From: Mucilaginibacter gracilis
GTDB taxonomy: Bacteria; Bacteroidota; Bacteroidia; Sphingobacteriales; Sphingobacteriaceae
DNA: 64,000 bases
NCBI RefSeq assembly: GCF_003633615.1
Contig: NZ_RBKU01000001.1
Coordinates: 496,001 to 560,000 of the forward strand
Direction of reading: 5' to 3'
Shown here: piece after piece, positions 1 to 8,387 of the stretch
Layout of the letters: each line of letters begins with the position of its first letter
Position numbering within the stretch: position 1 is the stretch's first letter
Translations under genes and position numbers: made by a program
Notes under the pieces: generated by a model
What the model saw: only the letters and a program-made list of their open reading frames with translations
Database searches by the model: none
What the model was told of the DNA's origin: nothing

Positions 1-549
1 ATGCATTTGTACGGTAGGGGCCGTTGTTTCTGCAAAAGCTTTAAGGTCGGCATCTTTACCGTCTTTAGCTTCATCTTGCAATAAGCTCAATGTTTTTTTA
101 TGGCCGTCAACCATAGCATCAACGTAAGCCTTGTCAAAATCGGTACCGCTAAGTTTGCTTAACTTATCCATCTTTTTTTGATGGGTAGAGTCAACAGCAG
201 CAGGCAGGGTAATGTTTTTTGTTCTGGCAATAGCCATCAATTGGTCGTTAGCCTTACCGTGGTCGGTAACCATCATGGTAGCAAAATCTTTAATAGCCGG
301 GTTTGCAGTTTTAGTAAGTGCAAGTTTACCCAACGCAACCTCGGCCATACCGCCGGTGGCAGCCGCAGTAGCAAATTTAGCATCATCATTAGTTACAGCA
401 ATACCGCCGGTATTCATGGCGTTAGTTGTAGTGTCTTTAGTTTTGTTAACACTATCGGCCGTTTCTTTTGCATCTTTAGGATGGCTGTTGCAGGCCTGTA
501 ATGTGTACATAGCCCCCGCAATCATTAATAAATAACTTAATTTTTTCAT
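1..549 (-). CDS. DUF4142 lipoprotein, 3' end off window
   Basis: The frame is open from an ATG at 549 down to base 1 (183 codons, no stop), so the C-terminus lies outside the window. The N-terminus is a lipoprotein signal: MKK, a hydrophobic stretch, then a lipobox-like LQAC with Cys at residue 20. After a Thr/Asp-rich linker comes an alpha-helical region with TATAAATGGMAEV and VTDHGKAND, which matches the DUF4142 family (ferritin-like four-helix bundle of unknown role, common in Bacteroidota and often stress-induced). Likely anchored in the envelope. The family call is from sequence pattern; no function is claimed. Confidence 0.82.
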   Translation of the reverse strand, partial: MKKLSYLLMIAGAMYTLQACNSHPKDAKETADSVNKTKDTTTNAMNTGGIAVTNDDAKFATAAATGGMAEVALGKLALTKTANPAIKDFATMMVTDHGKANDQLMAIARTKNITLPAAVDSTHQKKMDKLSKLSGTDFDKAYVDAMVDGHKKTLSLLQDEAKDGKDADLKAFAETTAPTVQMH

Positions 550-897
550 GGTTGTTGTTTTAATTTATAGTTAACAAAATCAACACAACTAAGTTTTTAA
601 TTAATTTTATTAATTAATATTTGTATTTTAACGCTTCCTAAATGCTTTGTAACCCTATGCGGTTTATAAACTAAAATTGTTTACCTTTGTAGCAACGGAA
701 CACCAATATGCTTCTTTTATTACCCATCCGCTAACCAGCTTTTTTTGGATCAGGATCTTTTTTTTCTCTTTGCTCATACCGTTACGCACAGAAAACTTAA
801 ATATAATCTATCCTAATTTAACGTACCCGCGTTTGCAAGCTTAGCACAAAAGGTATTATTGTACAGAAGTTCATTTTTAAAATTAAAATACAGAACT
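550..897. other. Intergenic leader region
   Basis: AT-rich stretch between the divergent DUF4142 gene and the small gene at 898. No ORF of note. A TACCTTTG box (682-689, + strand) fits the Bacteroidota TAnnTTTG -7 consensus and would give a leader of about 200 nt for the small gene. No convincing -33 TTTG was found at the right distance, so this is tentative. Confidence 0.4.
682..689 (+). promoter_or_regulatory. Possible -7 promoter box (TACCTTTG)
   Basis: Matches the Bacteroidota primary-sigma -7 motif TAnnTTTG. It lies about 210 nt upstream of the small gene at 898, implying a long untranslated leader if used. The -33 element is not clear. Confidence 0.3.
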
Positions 898-1083
898 ATG
901 GCTAAATCTCAGGCAACCTTCATGAAGAAGCAACTCGAAAAGAACAGGCAAAAAAAGAAAGAGGAAAAAGAAATGCGCAAGCAAGAACGCGCACAAAACT
1001 CTACAGGCGGTGGCCTGGATAATATGATGGCCTATGTTAACGAGTTTGGCGAAATTACCTCAACCCCACCCGAAAACAAATAA
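898..1083 (+). CDS. Small Lys/Glu-rich conserved protein (61 aa)
   Basis: A 61-residue soluble protein. The first two thirds are strongly charged (runs of K, E, R, Q around QKKKEEKEMRK), likely one long helix. A Gly-rich hinge (STGGGLD) follows, then MMAYVNEFGEITSTPP. This pattern (MAKSQ start, basic helix, GG, 'AYV.E.G.I..TPP') recurs in small Bacteroidota proteins that I recall often sitting next to cold-shock-domain genes; none is adjacent here. An upstream in-frame start at 859 is possible, but MAKSQ at 898 matches the family. Function unknown; nucleic-acid contact is only a guess from the charge. Confidence 0.7.
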   Translation: MAKSQATFMKKQLEKNRQKKKEEKEMRKQERAQNSTGGGLDNMMAYVNEFGEITSTPPENK

Positions 1084-1278
1084 TCCTTAAAAAACACACA
1101 AATAAAGCCGCGCAAATTTAGTTTTGAGTGGTTTTATTTGTCTTTATTTTAAAACTTATATACCCAGGTATTAAGTTTAACTTTTAAATTGCCAGCCCCA
1201 CCCGGGCTTAGATTATCACGGCAGACTTCTCATTGGATTACTTCGCTCCAGCATATTTTGGGTTTGTAATAACCCCAC

Positions 1279-1306
1279 AAAAAAAAGGTAAACATTACTG
1301 CTTACC
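1279..1306 (-). terminator. Intrinsic terminator of the desaturase gene
   Basis: On the minus strand an 8-bp stem (GGTAAGCA / TGTTTACC, one G-T pair) with a 4-nt loop is followed by eight Ts. It lies 33 nt past the desaturase stop codon. Confidence 0.72.
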
Positions 1307-1338
1307 TCTCTCTTATAAATATCTCAAAAACAGTATTG

Positions 1339-2070
1339 CTATACCGCCTTACGAAGCTTAATTAAGCGCACCCAATGCATTAACTTCATGATAGGGTAAA
1401 CAGGATCAATCTCAAACCATTTTTTGGCAAAATTTGCGCTGTTGGGGTGTTTGTGATGATTGTTTTGGAACAATTCGCCAAGCATCAAAAAATCAAACGG
1501 TGTGCTGTTTTTAGATTTATCGTTGTTATCAAAATTGGCATAACCATATTTATGGCCGCACCAGTTAACAATAGCACCATGTATTGGCCCCATTAAATAA
1601 TGTATAGGCAATAACAGGTACATCCACCAGGCGGTTGCAAACTCAACATAATACCAGGTGTACAAAACACCAAATACAATGCGCGAAGCAATGGTTGATC
1701 CTATCCTGTCAATAAGTGGCCACTCTGGTATGTTGCCTGCAAAGCGGGCCTCGGGTTCTTTTAATCTCTTTAAGTGATCGCCGTAGGTTAATACGGTTGC
1801 CCACATCATCCGGAAAACGTCCTTAAAAAAATGTGGAGAATGCGGGTCTCTCTCCGTATCGCTGTAAGCGTGGTGCTCGCGGTGCATTAAGGCATAGGCG
1901 CGCGGGTTTAAAAAAGACGAACCCAAACACAAATAATCTAACAGATAAATAAAGCGCTCAAAAAATTTGCTCGTGGTAAACATGCGGTGCGATGCATACC
2001 TGTGCAAAAAAAACGTCTGGAAAAATAAGGATAGAAACCAGTGAGCAAGAAAAAAGATTAAAATATACAT
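1339..2070 (-). CDS. Acyl-CoA/acyl-lipid desaturase (fatty acid desaturase)
   Basis: Membrane di-iron desaturase of 243 aa, the stearoyl-CoA delta-9 type. The three histidine clusters that bind the iron pair are visible: HRYASH at 23-28, HREHH at 63-67 and NNHHKHP at about 203-209, plus a lone His in NWCGHKYG (about 173). Hydrophobic segments at 1-22, 35-55 and 130-165 fit an integral inner-membrane enzyme. It would introduce a cis double bond into saturated acyl chains, adjusting membrane fluidity. Monocistronic, with its own terminator. The exact position of the double bond cannot be read from sequence. Confidence 0.9.
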   Translation of the reverse strand: MYILIFFLAHWFLSLFFQTFFLHRYASHRMFTTSKFFERFIYLLDYLCLGSSFLNPRAYALMHREHHAYSDTERDPHSPHFFKDVFRMMWATVLTYGDHLKRLKEPEARFAGNIPEWPLIDRIGSTIASRIVFGVLYTWYYVEFATAWWMYLLLPIHYLMGPIHGAIVNWCGHKYGYANFDNNDKSKNSTPFDFLMLGELFQNNHHKHPNSANFAKKWFEIDPVYPIMKLMHWVRLIKLRKAV

Positions 2071-2105
2071 TGGTTTTATAACGTGTTAGTATGGTATTTA
2101 TTTTG

Positions 2106-2113
2106 CAAAAGTA
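2106..2113 (-). promoter_or_regulatory. Likely -7 promoter box of the desaturase gene
   Basis: On the minus strand TACTTTTG matches TAnnTTTG, 36 nt upstream of the desaturase ATG at 2070. The -33 region is only T-rich. Confidence 0.45.
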
Positions 2114-2352
2114 GTAAATAAGCTTAAAAAAACACCTATCATCTGCTAATCTTTTATACACCGTTTTGTGTATTGCCTATTACACATGCATACGTTTAAA
2201 TGAAGTATTTGGTTTTCAATATTCTCATTTTTTCTCAGGTATTTATTTTCAGTAATATGATGTTTTTGTAAAACCGGCGTCAATTTTACGCCGTATATCA
2301 ATTTAACTAAATAGAAATTATTGTAATACCAATTTAACAAAATCAACTATCT

Positions 2353-3084
2353 ATGGAAAACTTAACAAAAAACGATGAACTCATCATCGGAGATGAAGGT
2401 ACATTGAACGCAAAGATGCAAAGGAGGTCTTTTTTGCGGTATGCCGGCGCAGGGGCTGCTGCCATGAGCGTTTTGGCGGCTTGTAAAAACAACAACGACG
2501 TAACACCTTCAGGTAACGCTTCTATTGATGTAGGCAGCGGCGATGTAGGTATTTTAAATTATGCCTACGCTTTAGAACAACTGGAAGCAGCGTTTTATAT
2601 ACAGGCTGTAAAGGGCAGTGGTTTTGCATCACTATCTGTACAGGAACAAGCTTATATAACAGACATCCGCGACCACGAAGTTGCTCACCGCGAATTTTTT
2701 AAGGCCGCTTTAACCGCAGCTGCACCAACCAACATTATACCAGCCCTTACTCCCGATTTTAGCAAGGTTGATTTTACAACCCGCGCAGGTATTTTGGCCC
2801 AGGCAAAAGCGTTTGAAGATACAGGCGTTTCGGCTTATAACGGTGCCGGTTATTTAATTGTTAACCCGGTCTATTTGGTGCTTGCAGGCAAAATAGTTTC
2901 GGTTGAGGCCCGCCATGCGGCAACCATACGCGACTTGTTAAGCTATGGTAGTTTCTCCGACTCTACAGTTGTTTCAACATCTACCGGTTTAGAAACTTCG
3001 CGCACGCCAGGCCAGGTGCTTGTTATAGCCAATGCTTATTTGGCAGCCGGTTCAAAAATTTCAGCAAACAGTTTACCTATTTAA
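2353..3084 (+). CDS. Exported ferritin-like domain protein 1
   Basis: 243 aa. A twin-arginine-like signal begins at about residue 24 (RRSFLRYAGAGAAA) and ends in a lipobox-like LAAC, suggesting Tat export and possible lipidation. The body matches the Ferritin_2 family (desiccation-related/ferritin-like): paired helices with NYAYALEQLEAAFY, DIRDHEVAHREFF, and later AFEDTGVSAYNGA and SVEARHAATIRDLL. The Glu/His spacing (E..E, then DHE..H, then E..H) is what a di-metal four-helix bundle would need. Metal binding is inferred from the family. It lies 12 bp before a paralogue, so the pair is probably co-transcribed. Confidence 0.85.
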   Translation: MENLTKNDELIIGDEGTLNAKMQRRSFLRYAGAGAAAMSVLAACKNNNDVTPSGNASIDVGSGDVGILNYAYALEQLEAAFYIQAVKGSGFASLSVQEQAYITDIRDHEVAHREFFKAALTAAAPTNIIPALTPDFSKVDFTTRAGILAQAKAFEDTGVSAYNGAGYLIVNPVYLVLAGKIVSVEARHAATIRDLLSYGSFSDSTVVSTSTGLETSRTPGQVLVIANAYLAAGSKISANSLPI

Positions 3085-3096
3085 TCATATCACGCC

Positions 3097-3975
3097 ATGA
3101 ATATTTTCAGTATAATAGAAGAATTAGAAAAAGTTGATCCTGAATTGAACGACAGGTTTAGCCCACGCCGTGCGGCTATAAAAAATATAACCAGTTTTGG
3201 CTCAAAGGTAGCCGTTGCTGCATTACCATTTGCATTTGCCACCTTATTTAAACGCGCTTACGGACAAGCTGTTGGCGACATTGGTAACGTTAACGGAGTA
3301 TTAAATTTTGCTTTAAAGTTAGAATACCTTGAAGCTGCATTTTATACCCAGGGTGTTGCAACAACCAATTTAATTGCTGCTGCCGATTTAGCTTCGATAA
3401 CCGTAATCCGCGATCACGAAAAGGCTCACGTAGCTTTATTGCAAGGTGCTTTAGGTGCCGCAGCGGTACCACAATCTGGCCAGGGCGTTAATGGTGTTTA
3501 CGATTTTACAACATCGTTCCCAACCGTGTTTACCAATTACGATACATTTTTGGCCGTTGCAAACGCGCTCGAAGATACGGGTGTAAGGGCTTACAAAGGC
3601 CAGGCTCCAAATTTAATTGGTAACCCGGTATTAACTACAGCATTAAACATTCACTCGGTTGAGGCTCGCCATGCGGCACACATTCGCCAAATACGCCAAA
3701 AACGTGGTGGTGCTGCGGCAACACTTAAACCCTGGATATCTGGCAGTGCAAGCGTGAGCAACGATACAGGCATTGGTGCCGCTGTTGATGGCAACTATGG
3801 TGCTGGCGTTAGCGGTTATCCTGCCGAAAACAACACAACACAAGGCGGTGTTAACATTACTACTTTGGCAGCTGTTAGCGGTACAACATCAATAACTGCT
3901 GCTATAGAAGCTTTTGATGAACCACTAGATTACGTTAGCGTTTTTAACCTTGTAAAGGGCTTTGGGGTTAAATAA
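3097..3975 (+). CDS. Exported ferritin-like domain protein 2
   Basis: 292 aa, paralogous to the preceding gene: NFALKLEYLEAAFYTQG, VIRDHEKAHVALL, ANALEDTGVRAYKG and SVEARHAAHIRQIR align one for one with its helices. The N-terminus has RRAAIKNITSFGSK followed by a hydrophobic stretch, a degenerate Tat-like signal without a lipobox Cys. The C-terminal 70 residues are a Gly/Thr/Ala-rich tail absent from the first copy. Likely periplasmic, forming an operon with the first copy. Desiccation or oxidative-stress roles are proposed for the family; nothing here proves substrate. Confidence 0.85.
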   Translation: MNIFSIIEELEKVDPELNDRFSPRRAAIKNITSFGSKVAVAALPFAFATLFKRAYGQAVGDIGNVNGVLNFALKLEYLEAAFYTQGVATTNLIAAADLASITVIRDHEKAHVALLQGALGAAAVPQSGQGVNGVYDFTTSFPTVFTNYDTFLAVANALEDTGVRAYKGQAPNLIGNPVLTTALNIHSVEARHAAHIRQIRQKRGGAAATLKPWISGSASVSNDTGIGAAVDGNYGAGVSGYPAENNTTQGGVNITTLAAVSGTTSITAAIEAFDEPLDYVSVFNLVKGFGVK

Positions 3976-3998
3976 CCTTTGTTAATCTAAATTGTGAG

Positions 3999-4027
3999 AA
4001 AGGCTGCCACCAAAAATGGCAGCCTTT
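3999..4027. terminator. Bidirectional terminator between ferritin-like gene and ettA
   Basis: Perfect 11-bp stem AAAGGCTGCCA / TGGCAGCCTTT with a 7-nt loop, flanked by A-rich and T-rich sequence. It sits between two converging genes and can serve both. Confidence 0.85.
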
Positions 4028-4040
4028 ATTTATTTGCTTT

Positions 4041-5723
4041 TTACCCAGCCAGTTTTTTATACCTAATGCGTTTAGGTGCAATATCGCCAAGGCGTTTTTT
4101 ACGGTTTTCCTCATAATCGCTGTAGTTGCCTTCAAAAAAGTAAACCTGCGAATCGCCTTCAAAGGCCAGTATATGGGTACAAATCCTATCTAAAAACCAA
4201 CGGTCGTGACTTATCACTACGGCGCAGCCTGCAAAGTTTTCCAGGGCTTCTTCTAAGGCGCGTAAAGTATTTACGTCAATATCGTTAGTGGGCTCATCAA
4301 GCAGCAACACGTTCGAGCCCTTTTTGAGCGTAATAGCCAAATGCACACGGTTACGCTCGCCGCCCGATAGTACGTTTACCTTTTTTTGCTGATCGGCACC
4401 GTTAAAGTTAAATTTAGAAACATATGCCCGCGAGTTAAGCGGACGGTTACCCAGCAATATGGTTTCGTTACCATCGGTAATGTTTTCCCAAACAGATTTA
4501 TTGGCGTCCAAATCGTCGTGCATCTGGTCGACGTAACCTAATGCAACCGTTTCGCCAACGCGGAAAGTTCCGGCATCGGGCTTTTCCTGCCCGGTAATTA
4601 AACGGAACAGCGTGGTTTTACCCGCGCCGTTTGGCCCAATAATACCTACAATACCGGCCGGCGGTAACGAAAAACTCAGGTTATCAAACAACAATTTATC
4701 GCCATAGGCCTTGGTTACGTTGGTCGCTTCAATAACTATATTACCAAGGCGCGGGCCGGGCGGTATAAATAGTTCCAGCTTATCTTCGCGTTCCTTCCCA
4801 TCCTCCGATGCCAGCTTATCATAGTTTGATAAACGCGCCTTTGATTTTGCATGCCGCGCCTTAGGTGCCATACGCACCCATTCCAGTTCCCGTTCCAAAG
4901 TTTTTTGGCGTTTGCTCTCCGTTTTTTCTTCCTGGGCCAAACGTTTGGATTTTTGATCTAACCACGACGAGTAATTACCTTTCCAAGGTATGCCCTCGCC
5001 CCTGTCAAGCTCCAGTATCCATCCGGCAACGTTATCTAAAAAGTACCTATCGTGCGTAACCGCTATAACGGTGCCTTTATACTGTTTTAAATGTTGCTCC
5101 AACCAATCTATCGATTCGGCATCAAGGTGGTTGGTAGGCTCGTCCAGCAACAAAACATCCGGTTCTTTCAACAACAGTCGGCACAAAGCAACCCGCCTGC
5201 GCTCGCCACCCGATAATACCGATATCAAAGCATCCGGATCGGGGCAGCGCAATGCATCCATAGCGCGTTCCAACTTGGTATCCAGTTCCCAGGCGTTGGT
5301 GGCATCAATAATATCCTGCAATTCGCCCTGGCGGTTTAACAACTTATCCATGGCATCGGCATCCTCGTAGTATTCGGGTAAGCCAAATTTTTCGTTAATG
5401 TCTTCGTATTCTTTTAAAACCGCTGTAGTTTCTGATACGCCTTCTTCAACCACTTCGCGAACGGTTTTGTTAGGGTCAAGCTCAGGTTCCTGGGCAAGGT
5501 AACCTACGGTATATCCCGGCGAAAACACAACTTCGCCCTGGTACGATTTATCTAAACCGGCAATGATTTTCAGTACCGACGATTTACCCGAACCGTTTAA
5601 ACCAATAACGCCAATTTTGGCCCCATAAAAAAAAGAGAGGTAAATATTTTTTAAAACCTGTTTTTGCGGCGGATAAACTTTATTTATTCCAGCCATTGAA
5701 AAAATGATCTTTTCGTCTGCCAT
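4041..5723 (-). CDS. ettA: ABC-F protein EttA (energy-dependent translational throttle)
   Basis: 560 aa, the usual EttA length. Two ABC ATPase domains without membrane segments: Walker A GLNGSGKS at 41-48 and GPNGAGKT at 363-370, signatures LSGGERRR (170-177) and LSGGERNR, Walker B ending LLLDEPTNHLD and LLLDEPTNDID. Between the signature halves of domain 1 is the 'arm' insertion (about 90-145) that contacts L1 and the P-tRNA, and a charged linker at about 255-315 (P-site tRNA interaction motif). EttA binds the ribosomal E site and gates the first elongation step according to ATP/ADP. Single gene with a shared terminator downstream. Confidence 0.95.
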   Translation of the reverse strand: MADEKIIFSMAGINKVYPPQKQVLKNIYLSFFYGAKIGVIGLNGSGKSSVLKIIAGLDKSYQGEVVFSPGYTVGYLAQEPELDPNKTVREVVEEGVSETTAVLKEYEDINEKFGLPEYYEDADAMDKLLNRQGELQDIIDATNAWELDTKLERAMDALRCPDPDALISVLSGGERRRVALCRLLLKEPDVLLLDEPTNHLDAESIDWLEQHLKQYKGTVIAVTHDRYFLDNVAGWILELDRGEGIPWKGNYSSWLDQKSKRLAQEEKTESKRQKTLERELEWVRMAPKARHAKSKARLSNYDKLASEDGKEREDKLELFIPPGPRLGNIVIEATNVTKAYGDKLLFDNLSFSLPPAGIVGIIGPNGAGKTTLFRLITGQEKPDAGTFRVGETVALGYVDQMHDDLDANKSVWENITDGNETILLGNRPLNSRAYVSKFNFNGADQQKKVNVLSGGERNRVHLAITLKKGSNVLLLDEPTNDIDVNTLRALEEALENFAGCAVVISHDRWFLDRICTHILAFEGDSQVYFFEGNYSDYEENRKKRLGDIAPKRIRYKKLAG

Positions 5724-5845
5724 AGTAGTATTTAAGAGAGAGACGAATATCGGGAAATATGTGAGAGTTACCGATTGATATTTAAAATTAGTGAACCAAC
5801 AGGATAGCCTTACGGGAGCATTTATACATCCAGAAAATAAACTCC

Positions 5846-5890
5846 TTTTACGGTATGATAAGCCTTTTTAATCGGGTGTTTTTACGGTAT
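5846..5890. repeat. 11-bp direct repeat (TTTTACGGTAT x2)
   Basis: TTTTACGGTAT occurs at 5846-5856 and 5880-5890 in the 271-bp divergent interval between ettA and the 5995 operon. A 34-bp spacing is about three helical turns, so it could be a paired regulator site, but chance is possible in AT-rich DNA. Confidence 0.3.
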
Positions 5891-5994
5891 TAAACAGGTT
5901 GAAATACGTTGATTTTGCAATTGTTTATCAACAATTTAGTAAAACGTAAAAAGTCACAATTAATTATTATTTTCACACTTAAACCCTAAACATC

Positions 5995-6951
5995 ATGAAA
6001 AACTTATTATTTGGATTATCGGTGTTATTATTTGCCGCATCGTGCGGACAAAACAAAGGTAGTACGGCATTCCCCGGCGCAACAGCGGCGGAGGCAAAAA
6101 TGAGACCTATGCTGCCACCAGCCTCCGTTAAAGCTTTAAGCTTAAATAATATTGACAAGGCAACTGCCTTGAAAATGATCGATCATTTTGCAAGATATAG
6201 TGCCCACGACAATAAGCCCTCCATAGTATCTTACTGGATTAGCTGGGACATGTTAAACGCTATGGTTACTATGCTTGATAAAGAACTGGCCGCCCAAACA
6301 TCAACCAGTAAACCCGGACCTATTGATGGCGTACGTATTTATTTTGCAGCCGATCCCAGCGTAACAACGTTTCCGTTAAAACCTACTATTATATTGGTTT
6401 CCACTAAGGATAGCGGCGATTTTAGCCCGCAAGAAAGGTTGCACCACGATTATTACGAACATGCGGCTAACGATGCCTTGTTTAGTTTAAACAGTATTGT
6501 ACAGCCTGGTGTGGCTGCAGCACCAGGTGCAAAATTATATGCGGTAAGCGGCGAACGTGATGATGTTAATTGTGTGCCCCTACCCCATAATATAACCCGA
6601 GATAAAGCTGAAAAAATGGTTATGGGTTTTAAAAACCATGCTATAAATACAGTAAGCGAGTGGTTTGATTTAAACATGTTTGAGGTATTAGCTAAAGACC
6701 CTCACCACTACGGCCTGCGTATTTATTATGCCACCCACCCAAATACCGATACCGGCATTGAAGGGCGCGATGCCTTTGTTATCACAACTACATTGTATGA
6801 TGCTGCGGCAAGGGCAAATGTAGACGTTTTTGATTGCTCGGTAATAAGTAATGTTAGAAAAAGCTATAATAAAAATAAAAAGGCACGGAGTCCGCTTTTC
6901 CCGCCTCCCGGAGACGACAATGGCGAACTATGCCCTTATAACTGTAATTAA
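5995..6951 (+). CDS. Hypothetical lipoprotein
   Basis: 318 aa with an N-terminal lipoprotein signal: MKN, a hydrophobic core, then lipobox AASC at 14-17 followed by Gly (typical of outer-membrane-routed lipoproteins). The rest is soluble, rich in short motifs such as HDYYEHA and HHYGLRIYYATHP, and ends in a basic, Pro-rich tail with two Cys (ELCPYNCN). I do not recognise a family. Two similar segments, 'G.RIYFAADPS' and 'GLRIYYATHPN', suggest an internal duplication. It starts an operon with a membrane protein and a two-component pair (gap 8 bp), so it may be an envelope sensor or output of that system. Confidence 0.72.
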   Translation: MKNLLFGLSVLLFAASCGQNKGSTAFPGATAAEAKMRPMLPPASVKALSLNNIDKATALKMIDHFARYSAHDNKPSIVSYWISWDMLNAMVTMLDKELAAQTSTSKPGPIDGVRIYFAADPSVTTFPLKPTIILVSTKDSGDFSPQERLHHDYYEHAANDALFSLNSIVQPGVAAAPGAKLYAVSGERDDVNCVPLPHNITRDKAEKMVMGFKNHAINTVSEWFDLNMFEVLAKDPHHYGLRIYYATHPNTDTGIEGRDAFVITTTLYDAAARANVDVFDCSVISNVRKSYNKNKKARSPLFPPPGDDNGELCPYNCN

Positions 6952-6959
6952 CCACCATC

Positions 6960-7622
6960 ATGTTTCAATATCTTACAGCAAATACCGTTGTTGAGCTTAT
7001 CTGCTTTATAGCCGCACTGCTTTGCCTGGCTACCGATAAAAGCTATGTTTGGCGCGCCATGATATTATATTTATTGACAACATGCATTACCGAATTGATG
7101 GGTATATATATATCGGGCCCTCATAAGCTAATAAGTAACCATTGGCTCTACAATATTTTTTTGCTGTGCGAAGGTGGCTTCACACATTTAATGTTTGCTC
7201 ACTTAATTGGCAAATACACCAATAGCAAGCCGGTAATTTTTACCGGGCTTGCTATATTTATTGGCATATATATTTATGAACTAACAAATAATTACAACCA
7301 CCATTTATACATCTATAACATACAAACCTTTACCGTTATGTCGGTACTGTTTGTGCTGTATTCGTTGTACTATTATTACCTCCAGCTAAAGGACGATAGT
7401 TATGTGGTGCTCAAATATTCGCCCGAGTTTTGGTGGGTGGCCGGCACCTTGTTTTTTTATTTTACCAACACGGCCTGCAACATATTTTTCAACCAGTTAA
7501 AAACCATAACCCTGTGGAATGGGTATCACCTAACACACTACATTTTTAGGTTGCTTAATATTATACTCTATAGCTGTTGGAGTTACTCATTTATTTGCCG
7601 AAAATGGATATCAAAGTATTAG
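6960..7622 (+). CDS. Polytopic membrane protein of unknown function
   Basis: 220 aa, mostly hydrophobic, with about seven predicted transmembrane stretches (roughly 8-25, 33-52, 64-84, 92-107, 120-141, 152-170, 185-212) separated by short polar loops, and a basic end (CRKWISKY). No enzymatic motif. The next gene, a histidine kinase with little sensory domain, overlaps its 3' end by 19 bp, so the two are probably translationally coupled. The membrane protein could provide the sensing part for that kinase. That role is inferred from context only. Confidence 0.68.
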   Translation: MFQYLTANTVVELICFIAALLCLATDKSYVWRAMILYLLTTCITELMGIYISGPHKLISNHWLYNIFLLCEGGFTHLMFAHLIGKYTNSKPVIFTGLAIFIGIYIYELTNNYNHHLYIYNIQTFTVMSVLFVLYSLYYYYLQLKDDSYVVLKYSPEFWWVAGTLFFYFTNTACNIFFNQLKTITLWNGYHLTHYIFRLLNIILYSCWSYSFICRKWISKY

Positions 7623-8380
7623 TACTCGTCACCACGCTTATATTCTTGATAGCACCTGCCTTTATCATACTGTTTGTTTTTGTTTATAACCAGCGCAAAA
7701 AAAGCCATATTGAAGAGAAGGCATTAATGCGGGTTACATTTGAGGCCGAGTTAACCAAAACCCAACTCGAGGTTCAGGAACAAACCATGCAAACCATAGG
7801 AGCCGATTTGCACGATAATATAGGCCAATTGTTAAGCCTAACTTCGCTTACGCTGAATTCGATAGAATTGGATAATGTAGAGCGGTCAAGGCAAAAAATT
7901 GATGCGGCTATTGATTTAACCATGCGGTCGATAAAAGAGATGAGGTTATTGGGCAAGCTACTACAGGGCGACCAGCTCATCGTAATCGGCCTGTCCGAAG
8001 CAATCAAACACGAAATTAACTGGCTCGAGCGATCGGGTAAATACATAATAGACTACGTGTTGGAAGGTGATTTGCCTGCGGTTAATAATTCCGACAAGGA
8101 CCTTATCCTTTTCCGCATTTTGCAGGAAGTTTTAAATAACATTATCAAGCACGCCGAGGCAACTCAAATTAACCTGAAAATGGAATACGCAGATAACCTG
8201 CTGCGCCTGCAAATTGACGATAACGGCGTGGGTTTTAACGCCGCCATTTTACCTGTAAATAAGCTTGGCATGGGCCTGCAAAACATGAATAAGCGGGCAG
8301 CCATAGTAAACGGGCAGGTACAGGTAAACTCGCAGCCCAATAAAGGTACATGCATCATCATTTCTATTCCGTATCCTTAA
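7604..8380 (+). CDS. Sensor histidine kinase, HisKA_3 (NarX/LiaS type)
   Basis: 258 aa from the ATG at 7604; an upstream TTG at 7577 would lie further inside the preceding gene and is less likely. One N-terminal membrane helix (about 4-28) and a short coiled linker, then the HisKA_3 dimerisation domain with the phospho-accepting His in GADLHDNIGQLLS (His70). The HATPase_c domain shows an N-box EVLNNIIKHAEA, G1 DDNGVGFN and G2 GMGLQNMNKRA. There is no periplasmic domain, so the signal probably comes through a partner. The NarL-type regulator 7 bp downstream is the likely phosphate acceptor. Confidence 0.9.
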   Translation: MDIKVLVLVTTLIFLIAPAFIILFVFVYNQRKKSHIEEKALMRVTFEAELTKTQLEVQEQTMQTIGADLHDNIGQLLSLTSLTLNSIELDNVERSRQKIDAAIDLTMRSIKEMRLLGKLLQGDQLIVIGLSEAIKHEINWLERSGKYIIDYVLEGDLPAVNNSDKDLILFRILQEVLNNIIKHAEATQINLKMEYADNLLRLQIDDNGVGFNAAILPVNKLGMGLQNMNKRAAIVNGQVQVNSQPNKGTCIIISIPYP

Positions 8381-8387
8381 CTAACTC

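Noticed and set aside
178-535. Two 107-codon plus-strand frames over the DUF4142 gene
   Set aside because: Antisense to a clear lipoprotein gene that runs off the left edge.
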